A stretch of DNA of 32,770 nt from Paracoccaceae bacterium (GCA_009920775.1 RFZI01000010.1:1-32770), one strand, 5' to 3'; positions 10,711-19,708 are shown, numbered from the stretch's first letter. Numbers and translations are program-made. Notes: generated by a model not told the origin, from the letters alone.

Positions 10711-10773
10711 GCGTTTGGGGGCGGCGTTATGGCGCTTTCCTGTCCTTGGGCGACATGGTAGGCGCCGACCGAG

Positions 10774-11121
10774 ATGACCCGACTTCGTTCCGCCCTTTCG
10801 GTTCTGTTCGCGGCCCTGCTGATCCTCACGTTCCAGCAGATGGCGGCGGCGCGCGGCATGGCGCAAGCCGTGGACGAGGCGGTGCTCTGCCTCGGTGGCG
10901 TGCAGGTTACCGTGCCCATCGATGCCTCGGGCATGCCGGTCGAGCCAAACCATTTTTGCCCGGACTGCATCACCCATGTTGTGATCGATTCGGGCCGCAA
11001 CGATTTCGGAGTGGTTGCCGGCGGCTTGGTCTCAACCGTCTATCAGGCGGATGCCGCGTTCTTTGTCTTGGCCTCTGGGCCGCAAACCCTGCGTGCAAGG
11101 GGGCCTCCATCCTTCGTCTGA
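10774..11121 (+). CDS. Small secreted protein, copper-associated/DUF2946-like (tentative)
   Basis: Signal-peptide-like N-terminus (LSVLFAALLILTFQQMAAARG), conserved-looking HFCPDCITHVV, and position directly upstream of a PCu(A)C gene. Confidence 0.5.
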   Translation: MTRLRSALSVLFAALLILTFQQMAAARGMAQAVDEAVLCLGGVQVTVPIDASGMPVEPNHFCPDCITHVVIDSGRNDFGVVAGGLVSTVYQADAAFFVLASGPQTLRARGPPSFV

Positions 11122-11155
11122 CCTTCGCACTGAAACCCAGACAACAGGATAGAAA

Positions 11156-11677
11156 ATGACCCTCAAATCCGTCTTTGCGGCCATCGCCGCTTCCCTACTC
11201 TTTGCCATGCCCGTTTCGGCCGGCGAGATGATGATCCACCACACCTACGCCATCTCGAATTCGCCGATGGCGGGGGCCGCTTTCATGGTCGTCCACAATA
11301 TGACAGGTGAGGAAGATCGCCTGCTCGATGTCCGTTCAGACGCCGCCCAGCGCGTCGAGCTTCACACCCATATTGCCGGCGAAGACGGCGTCATGAAGAT
11401 GGTCCATGTCGAGGAAGGCTTTGCCATCCCGGCTGACGGTGAGGTTATGCTCGAGCGCGGCGGCAATCACGTCATGTTCATGGGCCTCAACGGCGCATGG
11501 AAAGATGGCGACGTAATCGCCCTGACGCTTGTTTTCGAAAAGGCGGGTGAAATCACGATCGAGATCATCGTGGGCGATGCACCGACAGATGGCATGATGG
11601 ATCACGGTTCGATGGACCATTCGGCCATGGATCATTCCATGATGGGTGGAGACAGTTCGGCCGTTCCCAGCAATTGA
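11156..11677 (+). CDS. Periplasmic copper chaperone PCu(A)C family
   Basis: Signal peptide then HHTYAISNSPMAGAAFMVVHNMTGEEDRLLDVRSDAAQRVELHTH...MKMV...GGNHVMFMGL; Met/His-rich tail MMDHGSMDHSAMDHSMM. Confidence 0.93.
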   Translation: MTLKSVFAAIAASLLFAMPVSAGEMMIHHTYAISNSPMAGAAFMVVHNMTGEEDRLLDVRSDAAQRVELHTHIAGEDGVMKMVHVEEGFAIPADGEVMLERGGNHVMFMGLNGAWKDGDVIALTLVFEKAGEITIEIIVGDAPTDGMMDHGSMDHSAMDHSMMGGDSSAVPSN

Positions 11678-11716
11678 TTGATCAGAGCGGCGGCTTCAGC
11701 TTTTGGGGCCGCCGCA

Positions 11717-12043
11717 CTATGCCTTGCACATCGCCTCTGCCATCGAGACAAAGTTGCGATACCGTTCCCAGAATGCCTCGCTGGCCGAAGAGTCCGACAT
11801 TCTCGTCGATTGCGCCTTTTCGGGATCAGCAAAGAATTCGGCAGCGCGCGCTTGATCCGACCCGCCAAGCGTTTGGTTCGCGGCCGCCTGCACACAAGAA
11901 CAAAGCGCCCCACTTGCGCCCGAACGACCTGCCGAGATGCAAGCGCTGCCTATGGGGCCGCTGGCCGAGCCGCTGATGCGTCCGCCCGAGCTTCCACAAG
12001 AGCCTAGGGCCATCAAAACGGCCACTGCCATTATCCAACGCAT
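11717..12043 (-). CDS. Small lipoprotein, Rhodobacteraceae conserved hypothetical
   Basis: MRWIMAVAVLMALGSC lipobox, then IGSACISAG...LCSCVQAAANQTLGGSDQARAAEFFADPEKAQ...AFWERYRNF. Start taken at the Met before the signal sequence. Confidence 0.7.
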   Translation of the reverse strand: MRWIMAVAVLMALGSCGSSGGRISGSASGPIGSACISAGRSGASGALCSCVQAAANQTLGGSDQARAAEFFADPEKAQSTRMSDSSASEAFWERYRNFVSMAEAMCKA

Positions 12044-12295
12044 CTGAAACCTGCTCTTTTCCGCGCGGCCCATGCGGAGTTCTTCCTGTCGCGGGCCCGA
12101 TTTGCTTCGCGCCGATTATGCCCAGTGGACGGCCTTCATGCAAACCAAAGCTCGTCAGGCGCCAAGGGGGCGGAATATGGCAGCAGACCTTTGGCAAACA
12201 ATGTTTCCCTTTTCTGAAAGAGAGGCTTAGCATTTGCAGGCATTATTACAGGGGACAGGCAGCTGACCTCCTACAGTTTTGGAAAATTCGATTTT

Positions 12296-13897
12296 TTGCC
12301 GGACGAGCGCCGGTTGAAAAAGGCGGGCAAGGAAATACCCCTTGGTGCGCGGGCGTTCGATCTTTTGATCTTTCTCGTCGAGAATCGGCACCGCGTCGTG
12401 ACCAAGGCCGAAATGCTCGATGCGGTTTGGCCAGACATTGCGGTTGAGGAAAGCAATCTGACGGTTCAGGTCTCGGCGCTGCGAAAGGTGCTTGGGGCCG
12501 ATGCTTTGGCAACGATCCCGGGGCGGGGCTATCAGTTTGTGCTGGCGGAGAGCGCAGCTAAGGCAAAGGGACCGGATTCCAAATCGAAGCCGGGGTCAAG
12601 CATCCTCGTCCTGCCCTTTGCCAATACGTCGAACGACCCGGATCAGGAGTATTTCTCCGACGGGATCTCAGAAGATATCATCACCGATCTGTGCAAGGTG
12701 CGCGCCCTTTCGGTTATCGCCCGCAACACCGCCTTCACCTTCAAGGGACGGGCGGTCGATGTGGCCGAGATCGCGGGGCGGCTGGGGGTTTCCCATGTCG
12801 TTGAGGGCAGCGTTCGCAAGGCTGGCAACAGGTTGCGGATCAATGCCCAACTGGTCGACGGCGCGACCGGCCATCCGGTGTGGGCGGACCGCTATGATCG
12901 TGATCTGACCGATATCTTCGCGCTTCAGGACGAAATCACAGAGGCCATCGTCGCGGCTCTCAAAGTGCGGCTGGTACCGGACGAACGCGCGGCGATCCTT
13001 GCGCGGCCCACAGACCACCCCAAGGCCTATGAGAACTATCTACAGGCGCGGTATCACAGAGCGCAATTGGGCGTGCCAAATATTCAGATTGCCGCCCGGC
13101 TTGCGCAACAGGCTCTCGAAATTGACCCGAAGCTTGATCTTGCATGGGCGCTTCTGTCCCACACTCAAGCCCAGCTTTATCTGCTTGGTTTGACGTCTGA
13201 TAACGGGCTGGCCGCCGCTGAACGTGCGCTTGCTCTCAGTCCCAATCTCGTAGAAGCGCTCGCGGCGAAAGGTCGGGTTTTGATTGGGCTAGGACGACTT
13301 GAGGAAGCGGTGGCGATTCTCGAGCGTGGGCTGGTCCGTGCGCCCGAGCCGCTTGAAGTGTTGCCCTATTATGCGCGCGCCCTGATGCGGATGGAGCGCT
13401 TCGAGGATGCCGCGGCGGCATACGAACGAATTTGCGATCTTGACCCGGAATATATCTGGCCGGCGATGTTTCTGGAGACTTGCTATAAGGCCGCTGGTCG
13501 CCCCGAAAAGGCACAGCAGGCCCTTCGCGAAGCACTTGTTCGGGCCGATCGCGCTCTGGATCGAAATCCAGCGGATGCCTACTCTATGATGTCCAAGTTT
13601 CTGTGCCACGCCCGGTTGGGCGAGGCCGAGCAGGCCAAGCACTTTGCCAATCAAGTCAAAGCAATGTCGCCTGACGATCCCATGGTCGATTACAACATCG
13701 GTTGCGCTTTGGCCCTCCTAGGAGAGACTGAGACCGCGCTGAATTTCCTTGAACAGGGTTTGAAGCGGGCCAATTCCGTCGAATTCGTGAAAGTGCTCAA
13801 GCAGGATGTTGACCTCGATTCATTGCGCCGCGAGCCTCGTTTCCAGAAGATTGTCTCAGAGGTTGAAGCGCGGGCTCTGGCATCCTCAGCAAAGTGA
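12296..13897 (+). CDS. Winged-helix (OmpR/CadC-type) transcriptional regulator with TolB-like domain and TPR repeats
   Basis: PLGARAFDLLIFLVENRHRVVTKAEMLDAVWPD...VSALRKVLG...GRGYQFV wHTH; ILVLPFANTSNDPDQEYFSDGISEDIITDL; C-terminal TPRs. Track start is TTG; true N-terminus probably lies upstream (see findings). Confidence 0.88.
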   Translation: MPDERRLKKAGKEIPLGARAFDLLIFLVENRHRVVTKAEMLDAVWPDIAVEESNLTVQVSALRKVLGADALATIPGRGYQFVLAESAAKAKGPDSKSKPGSSILVLPFANTSNDPDQEYFSDGISEDIITDLCKVRALSVIARNTAFTFKGRAVDVAEIAGRLGVSHVVEGSVRKAGNRLRINAQLVDGATGHPVWADRYDRDLTDIFALQDEITEAIVAALKVRLVPDERAAILARPTDHPKAYENYLQARYHRAQLGVPNIQIAARLAQQALEIDPKLDLAWALLSHTQAQLYLLGLTSDNGLAAAERALALSPNLVEALAAKGRVLIGLGRLEEAVAILERGLVRAPEPLEVLPYYARALMRMERFEDAAAAYERICDLDPEYIWPAMFLETCYKAAGRPEKAQQALREALVRADRALDRNPADAYSMMSKFLCHARLGEAEQAKHFANQVKAMSPDDPMVDYNIGCALALLGETETALNFLEQGLKRANSVEFVKVLKQDVDLDSLRREPRFQKIVSEVEARALASSAK

Positions 13898-14036
13898 ACC
13901 TAGTCGGCAGTCCGACAATTTGCAGGATTTAGGATCGTTTTAGACAGCTTTCGGATCGCTTAAGTACGCTTTCCCGCCTTCCTGACAAAGTGGCTTCATC
14001 AACAGCCACACCGACAGGCATCAGGAAGGAAACGCC

Positions 14037-14252
14037 ATGACCCACATCTCCACTCAGCCGCAAAACCTCACCATCGTCCCGGTTCAAACGTCTGGCCTGA
14101 AAAAGCTCGCAAGCGCCGTTCTGCGGATCTTCCGGTCGCGCGCCGATGTCGAGTTGGACATCAATCACTCCAGCGATCACAACCTGCGCGACCTCGGCGC
14201 CGAGCGCGGCCACGAACGCCAGCATCCCTCCACGATGGGACGTATGTTCTGA
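14037..14252 (+). CDS. Small DUF1127-like protein (tentative)
   Basis: 71 aa; C-terminal SSDHNLRDLGAERGHE resembles the DUF1127 (S/D)xxxLRDIGxxRG signature. Confidence 0.5.
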   Translation: MTHISTQPQNLTIVPVQTSGLKKLASAVLRIFRSRADVELDINHSSDHNLRDLGAERGHERQHPSTMGRMF

Positions 14253-14275
14253 GGTCCAAGACGGATGTGATGAAA

Positions 14276-14291
14276 GGCGGTGCAAACCGCC
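14276..14291 (+). other. RNA hairpin with GNRA-type loop downstream of the DUF1127-like gene
   Basis: GGCGGT-gcaa-ACCGCC perfect 6-bp stem; no T tract. Confidence 0.5.
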
Positions 14292-14363
14292 GAAAGCGGA
14301 GAAGCACCAAAGTTCACTACGGGCAACCCGGCAAACTCGAACAAATCTCTATCTCGGGAAAAG

Positions 14364-14438
14364 TGGCAGCCCGTAGGGGAGTCGAACCCCTCTTTTCAGG
14401 TTGAAAACCTGACGTCCTAACCGATAGACGAACGGGCC
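14364..14438 (-). tRNA. tRNA-Glu (anticodon UUC)
   Basis: Reverse complement GGCCCGTTCGTCTATCGGTTAGGACGTCAGGTTTTCAACCTGAAAAGAGGGGTTCGACTCCCCTACGGGCTGCCA folds as cloverleaf; anticodon stem TCAGG/CCTGA with loop TTTTCAA; encoded CCA. Confidence 0.96.
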
Positions 14439-14484
14439 ACGCTGTGGTGAGGGCGCTTTTAGGGAAAGCGCTTGCCGAGGGCAA

Positions 14485-14510
14485 GGGTGATTCTGCGGAA
14501 AAAATCACCC
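14485..14510 (-). terminator. Hairpin between recJ and tRNA-Glu, possible recJ terminator
   Basis: GGGTGATT-ctgcggaaaa-AATCACCC inverted repeat just downstream of the recJ stop; no clear T tract after the stem. Confidence 0.45.
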
Positions 14511-14525
14511 GCGGTGAATAATTTT

Positions 14526-16304
14526 TCAGGGTGTCCGATCAAGGGCTTCGGCGATGTCTTCGAGTCGCAGCTGGACGCTCTTGCGGCCCTGCCAGACGTT
14601 GACCTCGAGCCGCCCCGCAAGGTGATAGCGTTTGCCGGAACGACCCATCAGGGCGGGGCCGATGGGCGTGTCTATCGCGCCGAAGGCGATGCCATCCAGT
14701 TTGGCGCCAAGGCCGTCGCCTGCAGTGAATTTCACGTGGCCCGTGCCGACCTCCTTGGCGAAGAGAATCTGCACATCGGGGATCGCGAAGCGCGGGGCAG
14801 GGGCGCTGGCGCCGAAGGGGCCGGCCTTGTCGATCTGTTCCACCAGTTCAACGCTGGCGGCACCAGGCATCAAGAGGCCATCAAGACCCAAATCGCGCGG
14901 TCCACCTGCGCCTGCGCCCTGACGTTCGAGCAGATCAGCAAGCCGCGCCATCGCGGCGTCGAGCTTTTCGCGGGCAACAGTCAGGCCTGCGGCCAACTTG
15001 TGGCCGCCCCCTTTGAGCAGAAGTCCCTCGGCGGCAAGCCTTTGGATCGAAGCGCCTAGATCGACGCCCGAGACAGAGCGGCCCGAGCCCTTGCCCTCGT
15101 CGCCATCAAAGCCGATGACAATGGCCGGGCGATTGGTCGCCTCTTTCAGGCGCGAGGCGACGATGCCAACGACGCCGGGGTGCCAGCCCTCGCCCGCGGC
15201 CCAGACGAGCGGCCCCTCAAGCCCGCGCAGTTCGGCTTGGGCAAGAGCTGCGTCTCGGACCTGATTTTCAAGCTCACGCCGCTCGTCGTTGAGCCTGTCG
15301 AGCTGGGTCGCGATGGCGCCGGCCTCATGCGGGTCGGTGGTGGTCAGAAGGCGCAGACCGAGGTCGGCCTTGCCGATGCGCCCGCCGGCATTGACCCGCG
15401 GCCCGAGGAGAAAGCCCAAGTGATAGGCGGCCGGAGCCGAATCCATCCGTGCGACGTCCGAAAGCGCCCTCAGCCCAAGCCTCTCGCGCCGTGCCATCAC
15501 TGCGAGCCCCTGCCGGACAAAGGCGCGGTTCACACCGGTCAGGGGGGCAACGTCGGCCACCGTCCCGAGCGCTACGAGATCGAGAAGACCCATGAGATCC
15601 GGGCCTGCCTTGCCTGCGGCTCGAAGCTGGCGGTTGGCCTCGACGAGGGCCAGAAAAACAACGCCCGCCGCGCAAAGGTGGCCCAGATCGCCGCTCTCGT
15701 CCTGCCGGTTGGGGTTCACGACGGCGTGGGCGGGCGGAAGGGTCTCGCCGCCAAGGTGGTGGTCGAGCACAACCACATCCGCGCCTTTGGCGGCCGCTAT
15801 GGGGCCATGCGAGAGCGTGCCGCAGTCGACACAGACGATCAGGCTGTGATCCTTGGCCAATGCCGCCATGGCCGGTTCGTTGGGGCCATAGCCCTCGTCG
15901 ATCCGGTCGGGGACATAAAACGTCGCCTCGCGGCCCATGTCGCGGAGCCAAAGATGCAGAAGCGCCCCCGAGGTGGCGCCATCGACATCATAGTCCGCGA
16001 AAATGGCAATACGCTCGCCTGCCGCCACGGCCTTCAGGATGCGCTCTGCCGCCTTGCCCATATCGCGCAGCGTCTTCGGATCCGGCAAGAGATCGCGCAG
16101 GGTCGGGTTGAGAAAACTTTCCGCCTCGTCTGGCGCAATGCCGCGATGGGCCAGCACCCGAGCTACCGGCAGCGGCAGGCGCGTCGATTGGACCAGCGCC
16201 TCGGCCGCGCGGTCTTCCGCAGCGGTTGGGCCGCGCCACGGGCGGCCCGTGATCGAACTTGAGACGCCGAGATAGGCCTGCGCGGGGGTGCCGTTATCCG
16301 TCAT
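14526..16304 (-). CDS. recJ: Single-stranded-DNA-specific exonuclease RecJ
   Basis: IAIFADYDVDGATSGALLHLWL, VCVDCGT, VVLDHHLGGE, LGFLLGPRVNAGGRIGKADLGLRLL, LLKGGGHKLAAGLTV. Confidence 0.97.
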   Translation of the reverse strand: MTDNGTPAQAYLGVSSSITGRPWRGPTAAEDRAAEALVQSTRLPLPVARVLAHRGIAPDEAESFLNPTLRDLLPDPKTLRDMGKAAERILKAVAAGERIAIFADYDVDGATSGALLHLWLRDMGREATFYVPDRIDEGYGPNEPAMAALAKDHSLIVCVDCGTLSHGPIAAAKGADVVVLDHHLGGETLPPAHAVVNPNRQDESGDLGHLCAAGVVFLALVEANRQLRAAGKAGPDLMGLLDLVALGTVADVAPLTGVNRAFVRQGLAVMARRERLGLRALSDVARMDSAPAAYHLGFLLGPRVNAGGRIGKADLGLRLLTTTDPHEAGAIATQLDRLNDERRELENQVRDAALAQAELRGLEGPLVWAAGEGWHPGVVGIVASRLKEATNRPAIVIGFDGDEGKGSGRSVSGVDLGASIQRLAAEGLLLKGGGHKLAAGLTVAREKLDAAMARLADLLERQGAGAGGPRDLGLDGLLMPGAASVELVEQIDKAGPFGASAPAPRFAIPDVQILFAKEVGTGHVKFTAGDGLGAKLDGIAFGAIDTPIGPALMGRSGKRYHLAGRLEVNVWQGRKSVQLRLEDIAEALDRTP

Positions 16305-16350
16305 GGCGCGATCCTAGGGCCGGGGCCGGGGATTCGCCACAGGCAGGGGA

Positions 16351-17319
16351 TCACTTGCCTACGGGGTGGCGATAGTTCATCCGCCGGACCGAACCGGTTT
16401 TCGACCGCATCAGGATCGTCTCGGCGGTCAGCCAGCCGGGCTCGCGCTTGATGCCGGGCAGAAGGCTCCCGTCGGTCACGCCGGTTGCCGCAAAGATCAC
16501 ATCGGCTGTCACCATGTCGTCGCGCGTATAGATGCGGTCGAGGTCGGTAATCCCCGCCTTGTGGGCACGGGCGCGCTCGTATTCGTTGCGGAAGAGGAGC
16601 TTGCCGAGGATCTGCCCGCCCATGCACTTGAGCGCCGCTGCGGCGAGAACCCCCTCGGGTGCCCCCCCCGATCCCATATACATATCAATGCCGGTCTTGT
16701 CGGGCTCGGCACAGTGCATGACGCCCGCCACATCGCCATCGGTGATCAGGCGGATCGCGGCTCCGGTCGAGCGGATCTCGGCGATCATTTCCTCGTGACG
16801 CGGGCGCTCGAGTACACAGACGGTGATATCTTCGGGGGCACAGCCCTTGGCCTTGGCCAGCGCTTCAACGCGCTCGGCCGGCGACATCTCGAGGGTCACG
16901 GTGCCGGGGGCAAAGCCGGGGCCGATGGCGAGCTTTTCCATATAGGTATCTGGCGCGTGCAGCATCGAGCCGCGCGGGCCCATGGCGATCACCGCAAGCG
17001 CGTTGGGCATGTCCTTGGCGGTGAGGGTCGTGCCCTCGAGCGGATCAAGCGCGATATCGACGGCGGGCCCGTTGCCGGTGCCGACCTCTTCACCGATATA
17101 AAGCATCGGCGCTTCGTCGCGCTCGCCCTCGCCGATGACGACAACACCGGCGATATCGAGAAGGTTGAGCTGCTTGCGCATGGCGTCCACAGCGGCCTGA
17201 TCGGCGGCCTTTTCGTCGCCGCGGCCGATGAGGCGGGCCGAGGCGAGTGCGGCAGCCTCGGAGACCCGCGCAAGGCCGAGAGACAGCATCCGGTCGTTGA
17301 AATCAATCTTCTCGGGCAT
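16351..17319 (-). CDS. glpX: Class II fructose-1,6-bisphosphatase
   Basis: GEGERDEAPMLYIGEEVG, DIALDPLEGTTL, MYMGSGGAPEGVLAAAALKCMGGQ, FAATGVTDGSLLPGI. Confidence 0.96.
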   Translation of the reverse strand: MPEKIDFNDRMLSLGLARVSEAAALASARLIGRGDEKAADQAAVDAMRKQLNLLDIAGVVVIGEGERDEAPMLYIGEEVGTGNGPAVDIALDPLEGTTLTAKDMPNALAVIAMGPRGSMLHAPDTYMEKLAIGPGFAPGTVTLEMSPAERVEALAKAKGCAPEDITVCVLERPRHEEMIAEIRSTGAAIRLITDGDVAGVMHCAEPDKTGIDMYMGSGGAPEGVLAAAALKCMGGQILGKLLFRNEYERARAHKAGITDLDRIYTRDDMVTADVIFAATGVTDGSLLPGIKREPGWLTAETILMRSKTGSVRRMNYRHPVGK

Positions 17320-17401
17320 CGGACGGCTCCTATCTGGGGTTTGGGGACCGCCTACCCCTTCTCAGGGGCAGGGGGCAAGTCTGTGACCGCTAACGTGAAG
17401 G

Positions 17402-18688
17402 TCAGACGGATTCGATGCGGATCGCGACGGGTGCGCCTTCGACAACGCCGGTGGTCGCCATGCCAGAGAGCGCCTCGTCAAGCGAGGAGCGGGTCGTCTT
17501 GTGGGTGACGATCAGCACAGGCGCGGTCGTGTCCTGATGGCCATACTGGCGCATCCGGTCGATCGAGATGCCGGCCTCGCCCAGAACACGGGCGACCTTG
17601 GCCAATGCGCCGGGTTTGTCCTGAAGCTGGAGCCGTAGGTAGTAGGGCGCGGGCACGGCCGCGCGGGCGGCGCGGGCCTTGCGGAGGGTCGTGGCGGGCT
17701 GGCCGAAGGTTGAAACACGGGTACCGCGGGCGATGTCCATCACGTCGCCCATCACGGCGCTCGCGGTCGGGCCCTCGCCTGCACCTGCGCCGCGCAGGAC
17801 GATCTGGCCCACGCTGTCACCTTCGAGGACAACCATATTGGTCCCGCCCTGAAGCTGGCCCAAGGGCGAGGTATCGGGGACAAGGCAGGGCGACATCCGC
17901 TGCTCAAGGCCGCGACCCGTCATCTGCGCCACGCCGAGGAGCTTGATCTTGTAGCCCATGTCGGCGGCCTGATGGATATCCTCGATGGTGATCGCGCCGA
18001 TGCCCTCAAGCTCGACCGAGGGGAAATCGACCTGCGTGCCGAAGGCGATGGCGGCCAGAAGCGAGAGCTTGTGGCCCGCGTCGATGCCACCCACATCGAG
18101 ATTGGGATCGGCTTCGAGATAGCCAAGCCCGTCGGCCTCGTTGAAGGCCTCTTCATAGGTGAGCCCTGCGTTCTCCATCCGCGTCAGGATGTAGTTGCAG
18201 GTGCCGTTCATCACGCCCATGACGCGGCCGATCTCATTGGCGGCAAGGCCCTCGGTCAGGGCCTTGATCACCGGAATGCCGCCCGCCACGGCGGCCTCGA
18301 ACCGGATCACATGGCCGGCGGCCTCGGCGGCAAGCGCAAGCGCTTGGCCGTGATGCGCCAGAAGCGCCTTGTTGGCGGTCACAACGTCTTTGCCTGCGGC
18401 GATGGCGGCTTCGGTCGCGTCCTTGGCGGCGCCTTCGGAGCCGCCCATCAGCTCGACGAACACATCCACATCGTCACGGCGGGCCAGCGCCACCGGATCG
18501 TCTTCCCAAGCGTAGTCACCCAGCGGCACGCCGCGATCCTTGCCCTTGGAGCGGGCGGAGACGGCGGTGATCACGATAGGGCGACCGGTGCGCTGGGCCA
18601 GAAGCTCCGCATGGTTGCGGATGATCTTGACCACACCGATGCCGACCGTTCCGAGACCAGCGATACCAAGGCGAAGAGGCTGAGACAT
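17402..18688 (-). CDS. hom: Homoserine dehydrogenase
   Basis: LGIAGLGTVGIGVVKII, VVTANKALLAHHG, GIPVIKALTEGLAANEIGRVMGVMNGTCNYILTRM, C-terminal ACT-like domain (YYLRLQLQDKPGALAKVARVLGEAGISIDRM). Confidence 0.96.
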   Translation of the reverse strand: MSQPLRLGIAGLGTVGIGVVKIIRNHAELLAQRTGRPIVITAVSARSKGKDRGVPLGDYAWEDDPVALARRDDVDVFVELMGGSEGAAKDATEAAIAAGKDVVTANKALLAHHGQALALAAEAAGHVIRFEAAVAGGIPVIKALTEGLAANEIGRVMGVMNGTCNYILTRMENAGLTYEEAFNEADGLGYLEADPNLDVGGIDAGHKLSLLAAIAFGTQVDFPSVELEGIGAITIEDIHQAADMGYKIKLLGVAQMTGRGLEQRMSPCLVPDTSPLGQLQGGTNMVVLEGDSVGQIVLRGAGAGEGPTASAVMGDVMDIARGTRVSTFGQPATTLRKARAARAAVPAPYYLRLQLQDKPGALAKVARVLGEAGISIDRMRQYGHQDTTAPVLIVTHKTTRSSLDEALSGMATTGVVEGAPVAIRIESV

Positions 18689-18739
18689 AGTGAGTCCGTC
18701 TTATTTCTGTGCTCTGAGGCTGTTATCCTGTTGGCCGCT

Positions 18740-19000
18740 CTACTGCAACGCGCTGTTGTCGAAGCGATAGGCCCGCAATGTCTTGGCGCGGGCTTCCAGT
18801 GCCGCGAGGCGCGAGGCCATGCCGTCGGTGAGGTCGGGCGCGTCGATCCGTGTCTCGGTAGGTCCGGCCCAAAGCGCTGCAAGTTCCGACTGGTTCAGAA
18901 GGCGCGGATAATCGCCCGAAAACGCCTCGCTCAGCCGGTTCGGCAGGGCCGGAAGGCAAGCGGCGAGGACCAAGCAGGCGAAGATCATCAAGAGGCGCAT
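18740..19000 (-). CDS. Small putative lipoprotein, unknown function
   Basis: MRLLMIFACLVLAACLPALPNRLSEAFSGDYPRLL; LAAC lipobox; Met at 19000 chosen so the signal sequence is N-terminal. Confidence 0.65.
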   Translation of the reverse strand: MRLLMIFACLVLAACLPALPNRLSEAFSGDYPRLLNQSELAALWAGPTETRIDAPDLTDGMASRLAALEARAKTLRAYRFDNSALQ

Positions 19001-19093
19001 AGGGGCGGGGCGTTGGCTAGGGTTGCGCGACCATACAGGCGAGGCTTTGGCGGGGGCAAGCGGCACCAAGGCTTTTCGGTGGGGCTTTTCAAA

Positions 19094-19107
19094 TGAACAG
19101 ATGTTCA
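19094..19107. promoter_or_regulatory. Candidate TetR-family operator
   Basis: TGAACA-ga-TGTTCA inverted repeat ending 13 bp before the TetR-family start codon. Confidence 0.6.
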
Positions 19108-19120
19108 GTTAGATGGCCCC

Positions 19121-19708
19121 ATGGCGCGCAAACAAGGCTCTCATTCCGATATTACCGGCCCCAAGGTCCGCGAGGCGGCGCTCAGGCTCATCGCGCGGCA
19201 TGGCTATGCGGCGGTGTCGATGCGGCAGCTGGCGGCCGAGGTTGGAGTACAGGCGGGGGCGCTTTACAACTACACGCCCGACAAGCAGACGCTGCTTTTC
19301 GATCTGATGCGCGATCATCTGGTCGATGTGATCGAAAGCTTCGACAAGGCCGATCCCAAGTCAGACGCCAATAGCCGCCTGCGCGCCTTCGTCAGCTTTC
19401 ACATCCGCTATCACCTGCCGAGGGCGGATGCGGTCTTTGTCGCCTATATGGAGCTGCGCAACCTCGAACCCGAGAACTTTGCCGCCATCGAAAAGCTGCG
19501 CCGCGCCTATGAGGATCGGCTTGAAGCGATCCTGCGGCAAGGTGAGGCCGAGGGGGCCTTTGCGATGAAAGACGCGCGGGTCGCTACCCGCGCGATCATC
19601 GGCATGCTGACCGGCTTTTTTACTTGGTATCGGCAGGAAGGCCGCCTGCCTCTGGAAGAAGTCGAGGCGATCTACTGGGATCTTGTTTGCAAGGCGGTCG
19701 CCCGCTAG
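19121..19708 (+). CDS. TetR/AcrR family transcriptional regulator
   Basis: VREAALRLIARHGYAAVSMRQLAAEVGVQAGALYNYTPDKQTLLFDLMRDHL is a typical TetR helix-turn-helix. Confidence 0.95.
   Translation: MARKQGSHSDITGPKVREAALRLIARHGYAAVSMRQLAAEVGVQAGALYNYTPDKQTLLFDLMRDHLVDVIESFDKADPKSDANSRLRAFVSFHIRYHLPRADAVFVAYMELRNLEPENFAAIEKLRRAYEDRLEAILRQGEAEGAFAMKDARVATRAIIGMLTGFFTWYRQEGRLPLEEVEAIYWDLVCKAVAR

Noticed and set aside
15180-16262. 360-aa plus-strand ORF opposite recJ
   Set aside because: Shadow ORF; recJ motifs are on the minus strand.
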